DNA of 64,000 nucleotides. Source: Candidatus Endomicrobiellum agilis (lineage in GTDB: Bacteria > Elusimicrobiota > Endomicrobiia > Endomicrobiales > Endomicrobiaceae). The notes under the pieces were generated by a model. That model was not told the origin of the DNA, searched no databases, and saw only the letters and a program-made list of their open reading frames with translations. Shown here one piece after another: positions 37,785-44,230 of the stretch. Positions within the stretch are counted from its first letter, which is position 1, and every line of letters begins with the position of its first letter. A program made the translations under genes and the position numbers. Where the stretch lies: the NCBI GenBank assembly GCA_020328155.1, contig JAIXMX010000001.1:174889-238888 (forward strand). The letters are read 5' to 3'.

Positions 37785-38450
37785 TCATTTTTCTGATTTA
37801 TGAAAAGAACATATATAATCACAATATTTTCTATAGCCATACTTGTCATAGAAATGTTTATTGTAAAAATATTTTAAAAAGTTATCTACACCATAGCCCT
37901 CTATATAACAGCCATATTCTCTACAATGTAAATCTCTATCACAGCCTTCTCTATTATATCCAGCTTTATCATAGCCATGTCTATCATAGCCTAGTACATC
38001 ATAGCCATATTTATCATATCCATCTTTGTTATAGCCATCTATATGAAAACCAGCTATATTATAGCCATATATATTATAGCCATCTCTGCGATAGCCATCT
38101 CTGTCATAGCCATCTCTGTCATAGCCATCTCTGTCATAACCTTGTCTATCATAGCCATGTGTATCATAGCCAGCTTTATTATAGCCATCTATATGATAGC
38201 CTCTTTTATCATATCCATCTTTGTTATAGCCAAATCCATTATAGCCTTGTCTGTCATAGCCCAATTTATTATAGCCACTTATATGATAACCATCTTTATC
38301 ATAGTTATCTTTGTTATAGCCAAGTATATTATAGACACCAGCACCAGCGCTATTATTATTGCTACGAGATGAAGCAGCAATAAGTTGCTTATTGAGACCA
38401 AAAAATAAACTAACTATAAAAAGCATAAAAATTACTTTTTTCATTTTCAT
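37785..38450 (-). CDS. Secreted protein built of GY(D/N)xx pentapeptide repeats
   Basis: The N-terminus is a signal peptide (MKMKKVIFMLFIVSLFFGLNKQLIAAS). From about residue 38 to 185 the chain is an almost uninterrupted array of pentapeptides of the form GYDKD, GYNKA, GYDRQ, GYHID, roughly 30 units. A non-repeat C-terminus of about 35 residues contains several Cys and Tyr. Aromatic residues every fifth position predict an extended or solenoid-like surface protein. AAGGAG lies right before the ATG. Similar Tyr-Asp-Gly repeats are known in some secreted bacterial proteins, but I cannot assign a function. Its shorter relative is the lipoprotein at 42,247-42,480. Confidence 0.8.
   Translation of the reverse strand: MKMKKVIFMLFIVSLFFGLNKQLIAASSRSNNNSAGAGVYNILGYNKDNYDKDGYHISGYNKLGYDRQGYNGFGYNKDGYDKRGYHIDGYNKAGYDTHGYDRQGYDRDGYDRDGYDRDGYRRDGYNIYGYNIAGFHIDGYNKDGYDKYGYDVLGYDRHGYDKAGYNREGCDRDLHCREYGCYIEGYGVDNFLKYFYNKHFYDKYGYRKYCDYICSFHKSEK
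37950..38345 (-). repeat. 15-bp tandem repeat array encoding the GYDxx units
   Basis: The plus strand shows ATCTCTGTCATAGCC and variants repeated head to tail. Three exact or nearly exact units stand together at about 38,090-38,140, and diverged units flank them. Greater identity in the middle than at the edges fits recent local expansion. Confidence 0.85.
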
Positions 38451-38537
38451 ACACTCCTTTTACACACTATGAGGCTTATATGTCTATTCCATTGCCACCT
38501 TCTTCTTCTTTATTTAACCCGATATTTGTCGGTTTTT

Positions 38538-38822
38538 TTATCTGTATATGCTAACTTCGCTAGCTTTTGCGGGTACGACCTCAAAAAAGCCTTTGTCGGC
38601 AAGGTCAACAAGAGGTAGTTCCCACGTTCCGATTTTCAAGACTTTTTTAAGCAACCTAGTCGCACCTACACATATTAAGTGAAGAACCCAATTACAAACT
38701 CGGGGCAGTATAACTACAGTAACTACTGCAGTAGCGATTGAATAAGCCACAATATTAATGTCGGACGACGCTTTATCAATGCACGGCAATATAATTTTCA
38801 TTTGCTCATCGGCGAGACTCAC
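38538..38822 (-). CDS. Small membrane protein of the island, unknown
   Basis: The product (94 aa, GTG start) has a hydrophilic N-terminus (MSLADEQMKIILPCIDKASSD), a hydrophobic stretch (AYSIATAVVTVVILPRVCNWVLHLICVGATRLL) that could span the membrane once or twice, and a soluble tail. No family is recognised. It lies between the GYDxx repeat protein and the dead lipoprotein at 38,894. The ribosome binding site is weak, so the start is uncertain. Confidence 0.45.
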   Translation of the reverse strand: MSLADEQMKIILPCIDKASSDINIVAYSIATAVVTVVILPRVCNWVLHLICVGATRLLKKVLKIGTWELPLVDLADKGFFEVVPAKASEVSIYR

Positions 38823-38893
38823 GCTGGTCTTATTATTTGAGTTAGTTACAGCGCGCTAGTTGTTATAAACATTCAGGACTGTTTCTTTTACTA

Positions 38894-38968
38894 TCAGCAT
38901 AATTTCTTTTTTTCACCGTAGCCTGCCAGCATCATATAGCATACTATTAAGCTAACTATTTTTTTCAT
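38894..38968 (-). pseudogene. Truncated copy of the small-lipoprotein gene
   Basis: The minus frame reads MKKIVSLIVCYMMLAGYGEKKKLC. It is a relative of the intact small lipoprotein at 41,223-41,387 (MKKVVSLVVCCIMFIGC): both share the leader AGGATAAGT-ATGAAAAAA. Here the lipobox Cys has become Tyr (LAGY) and the frame stops after 24 residues. It is a dead duplicate. Confidence 0.6.
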
Positions 38969-39120
38969 ACTTATCCTGTCGTGACAGATAAGAGTTTTTA
39001 GTTATTAGTCAATAACATACTCCGACATAATTACACTTAAACATTATATCGCGCCCGCACGTTAGTTTTGTTTTTAGTGTGTAATTTTCTGTCAGTAGTC
39101 ATTATCAATTAATTTAAGAT

Positions 39121-39204
39121 AATACTACCGTACGCCTTCGGCGTTTGGTTAAGCCAAAATAAAAGACGATTTTGGCTTTTGGTGTCACCTGTGCATATAT
39201 ATTT
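39121..39204. repeat. Copy A of a hairpin-containing direct repeat
   Basis: This block is nearly the same as 42,937-43,044: ACTACCG, GCCTTCGGCGTTTGGT, AAGCCAAAATAAAAGACGATTTTGGCTT, then GTCACCTGTGCA. It contains a small CGCCTTCGGCG hairpin and a longer stem AAGCCAAAAT/ATTTTGGCTT (39,151-39,178). The latter could act as a terminator. The two copies bracket most of the lipoprotein island. Confidence 0.85.
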
Positions 39205-39326
39205 TAGATTATTAGTATATTAGATAATTATAACGAAAAAAAACACATTGAAAAATCAATCAGTTTTTAGCGAATCAGCATATGGGAACACATATATAAT
39301 AACAAATTAAAAAATAACCGTAAAAT

Positions 39327-39446
39327 TTAACTTTTAATATATTTTTGTACTAATTCGTTAAGATAGGGTTGTCTGTGTTGACTATACGGATCATGAAAAC
39401 AATGCTTCTGAAGTTCTGCTAAACGATTCTGATGTACTAAATTCAT
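39327..39446 (-). CDS. 39-aa small protein of the island
   Basis: This frame is too short for the track. It reads MNLVHQNRLAELQKHC...PYLNELVQKYIKS and begins 6 nt after the stop of the preceding (frameshifted) gene, with GAGTAGAG ahead of ATG. Composition is protein-like and helical with basic residues. No family is recognised. The tight spacing supports translation as part of an operon, at least before decay. Confidence 0.4.
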   Translation of the reverse strand: MNLVHQNRLAELQKHCFHDPYSQHRQPYLNELVQKYIKS

Positions 39447-39452
39447 CTCTAC

Positions 39453-39850
39453 TCATTGATTTAGTATCGGCATGTCAGAAATAGATTTTAGAAGAGCAGG
39501 AGATTGGCTTTCATATTCCGCTTGTAATTCTTGATATTGTCTATAAATTCATAGTCTAGAAGCATCTTGATATTTGATGAAAAAAGTTCTGAATCAAATT
39601 TATAATTTTCTGTCATCTGCTTCTTTAAGTAAAGTTTTTCTTCTAGGTCGGCATTATCATGCTGCTCCTGTAATTTTTTAAATAATTCATTATTTGGAAC
39701 TAGTGCATAATAGAAATAATAACTATAATCTTCAGAATCTCTTTTTATAGCTTCATCAAAACTAATTTTTTCAATTAGAGAACTTTCATCATATCGTTTT
39801 TGACGAGCTTTGTGGAACGACTTATGCATTTCAAGTCGCATATCTTCCAT
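39453..39850 (-). pseudogene. Frameshifted hydrophilic protein of the island
   Basis: The track ORF (39,488-39,850) begins MEDMRLEMHKSFHKARQKRYDESSLIEK and runs to LLDYEFID, then degenerates. From about 39,555 a second frame continues naturally as RQYQELQAEYESQSPALLKSISDMPILNQ up to a stop at 39,453. One indel near TTTATAGAC explains this. The joined product would be about 130 residues, acidic and helical, without signal peptide. Family unknown. Confidence 0.55.
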
Positions 39851-39941
39851 TTACTAGTTGGAACTATCGTAATATCAGAATAATCCCAATAACCTTAATA
39901 ACCGTCGCTTTCTATACATCCATTAATCCTAATCTTCCAAC

Positions 39942-40142
39942 TTATATCTGCTCTAACTCCTCTTGTGTATATTTTTTTAATAATGGTTTTATTGACTGGT
40001 TTTCAACTTTGACAGGCGATAACTTCCTCTCAAATTTACCTTTTAAATAATAAAATCCAATAAGTACAGCCGAAGTAATCACAATCATATTAAACGGATT
40101 ATTGTACCACTTCAAAACTGTAGGCTCAATACTGTCGGACAA
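39942..40142 (-). CDS. Small single-pass membrane protein of the island
   Basis: The product has a transmembrane helix (FNMIVITSAVLIGFYYL, about residues 17-33) and a basic C-terminus (KYTQEELEQI at the end). The frame is open upstream to about 40,220 and includes another hydrophobic piece (VVGTLITHAIYKG), so the annotated TTG start may be too short or the gene may be the frameshifted continuation of the lipoprotein at 40,221-40,574. No family recognised. Confidence 0.4.
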   Translation of the reverse strand: MSDSIEPTVLKWYNNPFNMIVITSAVLIGFYYLKGKFERKLSPVKVENQSIKPLLKKYTQEELEQI

Positions 40143-40220
40143 AGCTGGAGCAGATTTTTTCGGCGCGGAAACACCTTTATAAATGGCATGTGTAATTAGA
40201 GTTCCGACTACAATACATGC

Positions 40221-40574
40221 TCAGCAGTTCCGGCATCTGAAGCATAAGCGTCTATTGAAAAACATGCTTTGAAAGAAATTGGACAGAATTATCCCGAAGG
40301 CAATTTTGCAGATTCGTATCGCTCCGATACGCACAGCTCTATCGGACAGAGCTGGAACAGTTTCATTCGTCTCGGATGTTGGAGTGGGTGTAAATGTTTG
40401 GCTCAGGTTTAGGAGCGAGAGCTTTTGAAGGCTCAAGAGCAGTCTCTGATGCCAGCGGTGCGGCGTTGAAACGACTTCGCTTTCCTTTTTGTCAACAACA
40501 GTATTCACAGTACTTCCATGATTAGGCAGCTTATCACAGCCAGACGTCAAGAATATATATATAATTTTTTTCAT
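40221..40574 (-). pseudogene. Frameshifted lipoprotein, paralogue of the 42.2-kb lipoprotein
   Basis: The start (MKKIIYIFLTSGCDKLPNHGSTVNTVVDKKESE) matches MKKIICICLCIFLASGCGKLLNSAGTVNTVTEK at 42,247-42,480, but its signal segment has lost several residues. After about residue 36 the open frame becomes Leu/Arg-rich nonsense, while another frame reads NAAPLASETALEPSKALAPKPEPN, a credible Pro/Ala/Glu-rich linker. It then switches again to TPTPTSETNETVPALSD. At least two indels have disrupted the gene. Confidence 0.65.
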
Positions 40575-40679
40575 TTATATCCTATCGCGACAGTTAAGAA
40601 ATCGTTACATCTGGCAGAGCGTTCGAATATCAGCGGATTGCTCCGCTAAAATATTTTTGACTTATATTATTCTCTTTGT

Positions 40680-40762
40680 ATTATCTATATTGGAATAGTA
40701 CGCATTTCAAATAATTCGGCAATCGGTTACTCACGGACAATCCTTATTATTGTGAACTATCT
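40680..40762. repeat. Copy 1 of an intergenic direct repeat
   Basis: TTATCTATATTGGAATAGTACGCATTTCAAATA...CACGGACAATCC resembles the segment at 42,172-42,248 over about 75 nt. In both places it lies between the end of one small minus-strand gene and the start of the next. Confidence 0.75.
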
Positions 40763-41181
40763 TCTTGCTTGGGTAGCACTTGTACTACTGCGTTCACTGA
40801 TTCCTTCAATTTCATTACCGCTTCTGTCTGTATGGTTATGCTATCACTTACCTGTTTAATTTTTTCCTGTATTCCCTGTCCGTCAACAGTTCCTTTATCC
40901 TTTTTAAAATAACCAAACTTGAAGAGCATATCTATTGTAAAACTTGTAACAGCTAATAACGTTATCAATATTAACGCCGTAAGTTATTGGGTTCTTCCAA
41001 ACAGACGTTTCAAAAACGTTGTTTGATATCGCTCTTGCTTCGTAATTGTAATGAGTGTGCGTATCAGCAGGAACAATCTTATCTACATGTACTACCTTTT
41101 CAGTTACTATCGGTTCTTTCATCGTCTTTGTATAACCCATCGTCATCATCGGACACAACAACACGGCAATCACTTTTTCAT
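40747..41181 (-). pseudogene. Membrane protein broken by two frameshifts
   Basis: An AGAGGT site precedes ATGAAAAAGTGA at 41,181: losing one A from the A-run makes a stop at codon 4, while the other frame continues IAVLLCPMMTMGYTKTM, a natural signal sequence. Near 40,980 the frame changes a second time, from NPITYGVNIDN to TALILITLLAVTSFTIDMLFKFGYFKKDK. Joined, the product would be about 140 residues: signal segment, hydrophilic part, one transmembrane helix, then a helical tail (EKIKQVSDSITIQTEAVMKLKESV). The two overlapping track ORFs are its pieces. Confidence 0.65.
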
Positions 41182-41222
41182 ATTTTTACCTCTTTTACTT
41201 TATCTTTCTCTGTATTCTGCTC

Positions 41223-41387
41223 CTACTGAACATGTGCTGATTTGAATGCATCTGTTTTTATTTCTTTCATTGCAGCAGTAATCGGTTCAATCATTTTAAT
41301 AGTTACCTTTGAGGCAACACTGTCTGCTATCTGGTCACAACCTATAAACATTATACAGCATACTACTAAACTAACTACTTTTTTCAT
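41223..41387 (-). CDS. Small lipoprotein (54 aa)
   Basis: Missed by the track because of its length. The ATG at 41,387 follows AGGATAAGT. The product reads MKKVVSLVVCCIMFIGC (lipobox FIGC, Cys 17), then DQIADSVASKVTIKMIEPITAAMKEIKTDAF, a predicted amphipathic helix. It is intact, unlike several neighbours. Small lipoproteins of this design occur in envelope complexes, in phage lysis (Rz1-like) and in secretion systems, but no specific family can be named. Confidence 0.6.
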   Translation of the reverse strand: MKKVVSLVVCCIMFIGCDQIADSVASKVTIKMIEPITAAMKEIKTDAFKSAHVQ

Positions 41388-41560
41388 ACTTATCCTACCC
41401 TATACGGAACAGGCAGGAGATTTTTACAACAGTATTCGGACGCCGAATCGGCAGTCTGAGGACTGCCTTTCGGCTCAATTGTTAAGCAGATTACTGCTCT
41501 TTATTGCATACGATTAATATAGTATACCAAATAATATCAAGCATTAATCAAATTCAAACA

Positions 41561-41596
41561 AAAAAAGCGCAACGAGATAACTTATTGCGCTTTTTT
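41561..41596. terminator. Bidirectional rho-independent terminator
   Basis: AAAAAAGCGCAA pairs with TTGCGCTTTTTT across a 12-nt loop. The stem ends in A/T runs on both sides, so it could stop transcription from either direction. It lies between the dead gene at 41,671 and the small lipoprotein gene, suggesting separate transcripts. Confidence 0.8.
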
Positions 41597-41622
41597 GTCT
41601 CCTTTGACTGTTCATAAAAAAA

Positions 41623-41648
41623 AGAGCCTGCAGGTGCCTGCAAGCTCT
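41623..41648. terminator. Second hairpin, terminator-like
   Basis: AGAGCCTGCAGG and CCTGCAAGCTCT form a long stem with a two-base loop and one mismatch. It is preceded by an A-run and so, read on the minus strand, ends in T's directly downstream of the gene at 41,671-42,146. It stands in tandem with the hairpin at 41,561. Confidence 0.7.
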
Positions 41649-41670
41649 AATATAACTTTTCTTTTTTTAC

Positions 41671-42146
41671 TCAAAACAAAACATCATTAGGTTTATAAAC
41701 ATATCTAAACAAAGCCTCTTCATCAACACCTTCATTTAAAAAAGGTTCTTCTTCAATACGTTTATTTTTCGTCCAATCGTAACAATTACCAGTGTCACTA
41801 AAATAACAAGGTTTATAATCTAGCGAGATGATTTGTCCTTCAGGAACATTAACTTTATTTAAGTTAGAAAGATGACGTTGCGAGTTTATAATATTTAAAA
41901 AATTTGCATAGCGGACATTACAAAAATCCTCGTCTCTTAATGCCGAAATACATTCGGCAACAGTATAATCATCTTTAGACTCCAGCTCAAACATTGATAT
42001 CGGCATCGGCATCAGTGTCGACGTTGGGTGTGGATTACTTACTTAGCTAACAGCGTCATAATACGCAGCATTTCCGATATCAATTAGCCTGCCATAATCA
42101 GCGATTAAGCTTACAATTAAAAACAACGATAATATTCTTTTCATGA
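41671..42146 (-). pseudogene. Disrupted signal-peptide protein of the island
   Basis: The gene starts with ATG at 42,146 (MKRILSLF...), but a run of seven T's puts it out of frame. The continuation LIVSLIADYGRLIDIGNAAYYDAVS lies in another frame, ends at TAA (42,045), and after that stop the same frame runs on as VSNPHPTSTLMPMPISMFELESKDDYTVAECISALRDEDF to 41,671. The track ORF (41,671-42,012) is thus only the last 113 residues. At least one indel and one nonsense change are needed to explain the whole. The function is unknown. Confidence 0.55.
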
Positions 42147-42171
42147 TTAATTCGTAATTATCTTTTTCTTA

Positions 42172-42248
42172 TTATCTATCTTGGAACAGTATGCATTTCA
42201 GATACATCAGCGGACTACACACGGACAATCCCTGTATGGTGTTATCTT
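42172..42248. repeat. Copy 2 of the intergenic direct repeat
   Basis: TTATCTATCTTGGAACAGTATGCATTTCAGATA...CACGGACAATCC matches the copy at 40,680-40,762 apart from scattered substitutions and small indels. It follows the stop of the GYDxx lipoprotein gene. Confidence 0.75.
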
Positions 42249-42480
42249 ACTTTCTATCATAACCAGCTCTATTATAATCTAACATATCATAGCCGTCTTT
42301 ATCATAACCGTCTTCATCATAGTCATTCGACTTATGTATAGGTGTAGGTTCTGGTTCTGGTTCTGGACTAGCTTGCTTAACCTTTTCAGTAACAGTATTC
42401 ACGGTGCCTGCACTGTTAAGCAACTTACCACAGCCAGACGCCAAGAATATACACAAACATATACATATAATTTTCTTCAT
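42247..42480 (-). CDS. Lipoprotein with a short GYDxx repeat tail
   Basis: I start it at the ATG at 42,480 instead of the TTG five codons upstream. The signal MKKIICICLCIFLASGC carries a good lipobox (LASGC). The mature protein has a Ser/Thr/Val segment (GTVNTVTEKV), a Pro-Glu linker (SPEPEPEPTP), and then YDEDGYDKDGYDMLDYNRAGYDRK, about five units of the pentapeptide that builds the secreted protein at 37,785-38,450. The design suggests an outer-membrane-anchored display of the repeat. The product is short (77 aa), and the end may be truncated. Confidence 0.65.
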   Translation of the reverse strand: MKKIICICLCIFLASGCGKLLNSAGTVNTVTEKVKQASPEPEPEPTPIHKSNDYDEDGYDKDGYDMLDYNRAGYDRK

Positions 42481-42543
42481 TTTATTTCTTAACAATTCCT
42501 AATTTTTTCCTCAACCAAATTTCAGAGATTTCAGGAATTTTAT

Positions 42544-42729
42544 CTATTCTGACAAATAAGGTTTATAAAGATATAAATAGAAACAATATATACCCTTAAA
42601 GGTATTACGAACAGGTATTTCTATTTCTTTAGTCTGTTTTTTTGTCTCTCTATCCCGATAAAAAGAGCGATAAAATATACCAAGTACAAATAATAGTCTC
42701 AAAATTCCAATGCTCGTTAATTTGTTCAA
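42544..42729 (-). CDS. Possible small membrane-associated protein
   Basis: The track ORF starts at TTG, but the same frame is open upstream to about 42,890 and reads like protein there as well (YPDYYHKKILSEEHYKRRKKGRLRQLYRLYTTK), followed by a hydrophobic helix (IGILRLLFVLGIFY) and a Tyr-rich end. No start codon with a ribosome binding site is found in the extended frame. It is either the 3' part of a damaged gene or a small protein with an unusual start. Family unknown. Confidence 0.35.
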   Translation of the reverse strand: MNKLTSIGILRLLFVLGIFYRSFYRDRETKKQTKEIEIPVRNTFKGIYCFYLYLYKPYLSE

Positions 42730-42936
42730 GAGAAAGGTTAACAGTTTTGTAGTATAAAGCCTGTAAAGCTGACGAAGTCTGCCTTTCTTTCTCCTTTTGT
42801 AGTGTTCTTCGGATAATATTTTTTTGTGATAGTAATCGGGATACGGGATATTAACATGCTTACCTTCTATTAGCCAGATATTTCGTCGTTAATCGTTGTA
42901 GCTTGGCAATTATTTTCGGAAGCATAGGCATATAAG

Positions 42937-43044
42937 ATTACTACCGCATGCCTTCGGCGTTTGGTGAAGCCAAAATAAAAGACGATTTTGGCTTTCGTTA
43001 AGCGTAGTAGATTAATAAAAAGATGTCACCTGTGCAGATATATT
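42937..43044. repeat. Copy B of the hairpin-containing direct repeat
   Basis: This copy matches 39,121-39,204 but carries about 25 extra bases (TTAAGCGTAGTAGATTAATAAAAAG) between the stem-loop (42,967-42,994) and the shared GTCACCTGTGCA end. Confidence 0.85.
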
Positions 43045-43206
43045 ATTATTTTCAGTAATTTTTGTCATAACTTCGGTGATTTTTGTATAAACGGTGTCTC
43101 CTGTAATATTACAATAGAAGCGACTTTGCATTGTGTATAAGCTTAATTATATGCCATTTTTTTAACTTATTGTCAATTAATATAAATCTAGTACGCTTAC
43201 GCTAGC

Positions 43207-43362
43207 ATGAATAAAAGGAATAATTATAATCATCGTAAAAGAGAAAAAGACGAGCGATATGCAGCAGGTGCAATGCCAAAAAGAAAAAAGGGCAATAAGA
43301 TACTTTTCAATAGAGATGCTATAGTTATCTCTTTTTTGCTGTTATATTGTCATAAAATATGA
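43207..43362 (+). CDS. Possible 51-aa basic protein
   Basis: The frame MNKRNNYNHRKREKDERYAAGAMPKRKKGNK, then a hydrophobic end (AIVISFLLLYCHKI), is open from 43,207. No good ribosome binding site is present. It may be a fragment. It is listed because it is the only coding-like piece in the 450 nt between the island and the zapB-like gene. Confidence 0.2.
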   Translation: MNKRNNYNHRKREKDERYAAGAMPKRKKGNKILFNRDAIVISFLLLYCHKI

Positions 43363-43502
43363 CGGCGTTTTATAAAGAAAGAGTTCATAAACATAAATAA
43401 GATGCAATATTAGTTGAAGATGGATTTAGCGACTTAATTATCGTCTTCCGCGTATTGATATACTGCATTGACAATCCTGCAGGCAAATTGTAAAATATTG
43501 GC

Positions 43503-43733
43503 ATGAAAGATATTGAAATTTTAGCTTTAAAAATTAAAAAAACGGCTGAAAAATTGAGAAAACTTACCGATGAAAATCTCAAACTTAAATTGGAAGTGGA
43601 ATATTTGAGGAAAGAAAGCGAACGCGGCAGAAAACAGTCGAGCGAGTATGTGGTGTTGAGAAAAAATGCTGAAGCAGCTGTTACTAAAATTGAAAGAATT
43701 ATAAAAAAAATTGACACGGTAAAGGTTTTATAA
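43503..43733 (+). CDS. Short coiled-coil protein, ZapB-like
   Basis: The 76-residue product is one continuous coiled coil (MKDIEILALKIKKTAEKLRKLTDENLKLKLEVEYLRKE...). Its start 2 nt ahead of zapA is the arrangement seen where a ZapB-like division factor precedes ZapA. It probably helps organise the Z-ring, but coiled coils are not specific and the assignment rests on context. Confidence 0.6.
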   Translation: MKDIEILALKIKKTAEKLRKLTDENLKLKLEVEYLRKESERGRKQSSEYVVLRKNAEAAVTKIERIIKKIDTVKVL

Positions 43734-43735
43734 TT

Positions 43736-44026
43736 ATGGCAACCACCCGTGAGAAAATTATGGGAAGGGACATAGACCTGCATATAGATGGTATGGATGA
43801 GCTGAGCTTTAACAGGGTTGTAAGTTTTGTAAACGAACAGTGGCTAGAAGTAAAGAGCGAAAATGCTAACGTTCCCGACACGCAGAAGATAGCGGCTTTG
43901 ACGGCTGTAAAGATAGCGACAGAACTGCTTAGGTTGAAAGATTTACAAGAAAGTATTTCATGTAATTATGAAAAAAAAATTAAAGAGTTTATACGACAAT
44001 TAGACGAAGCTGATTATATGAATTGA
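43736..44026 (+). CDS. zapA: Cell division protein ZapA
   Basis: ZapA crosslinks FtsZ filaments. The N-terminal domain has the VKxKIxGRxxxL-like pattern as REKIMGRDIDLHIDG. The central helix reads QKIAALTAVKIATELLRLKDL, matching the family's alanine-rich dimerisation helix (usually VLAALNIADEL). A C-terminal coiled coil follows. The 96-aa length is typical. It is coupled to the ZapB-like gene. Confidence 0.78.
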   Translation: MATTREKIMGRDIDLHIDGMDELSFNRVVSFVNEQWLEVKSENANVPDTQKIAALTAVKIATELLRLKDLQESISCNYEKKIKEFIRQLDEADYMN

Positions 44027-44230
44027 AATATTTTTCATATTTAGTCTGCGATGTTGGCTATGTTTAATCGATTTATTTCTATGTGTCTCTTTTTAAAGAG
44101 CGGCAAGTAGGCGTGTGCTGTCGCATTTTAATTGAAGAAATGAGATCTAGATTGATTGGAATTTCTAGCATTGCAGTTTTTTTTACTTAGTTAAAAGCTG
44201 AATTAGTGCCGAAAAGCAATGTAGATAGCT

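Noticed and set aside
37950-38345. CRISPR-like appearance of regularly spaced short repeats
   Set aside because: The repeats are contiguous 15-bp units without unique spacers, and they encode a regular peptide in a gene with a signal peptide and ribosome binding site. There are no cas genes.
38969-38995. LexA/SOS box at CTGTCGTGACAG upstream of the truncated lipoprotein
   Set aside because: The half-sites are only 4 nt apart; LexA boxes of the CTGT-N8-ACAG type need 8. It may be a palindrome of another regulator, but one imperfect second copy is not enough.
38894-43044. Integron or attC gene cassettes, because small genes are separated by repeated hairpin sequences
   Set aside because: The repeats are only in two copies each, lack the attC core sites (GTTRRRY) in the expected arrangement, and no integron integrase is in the window.
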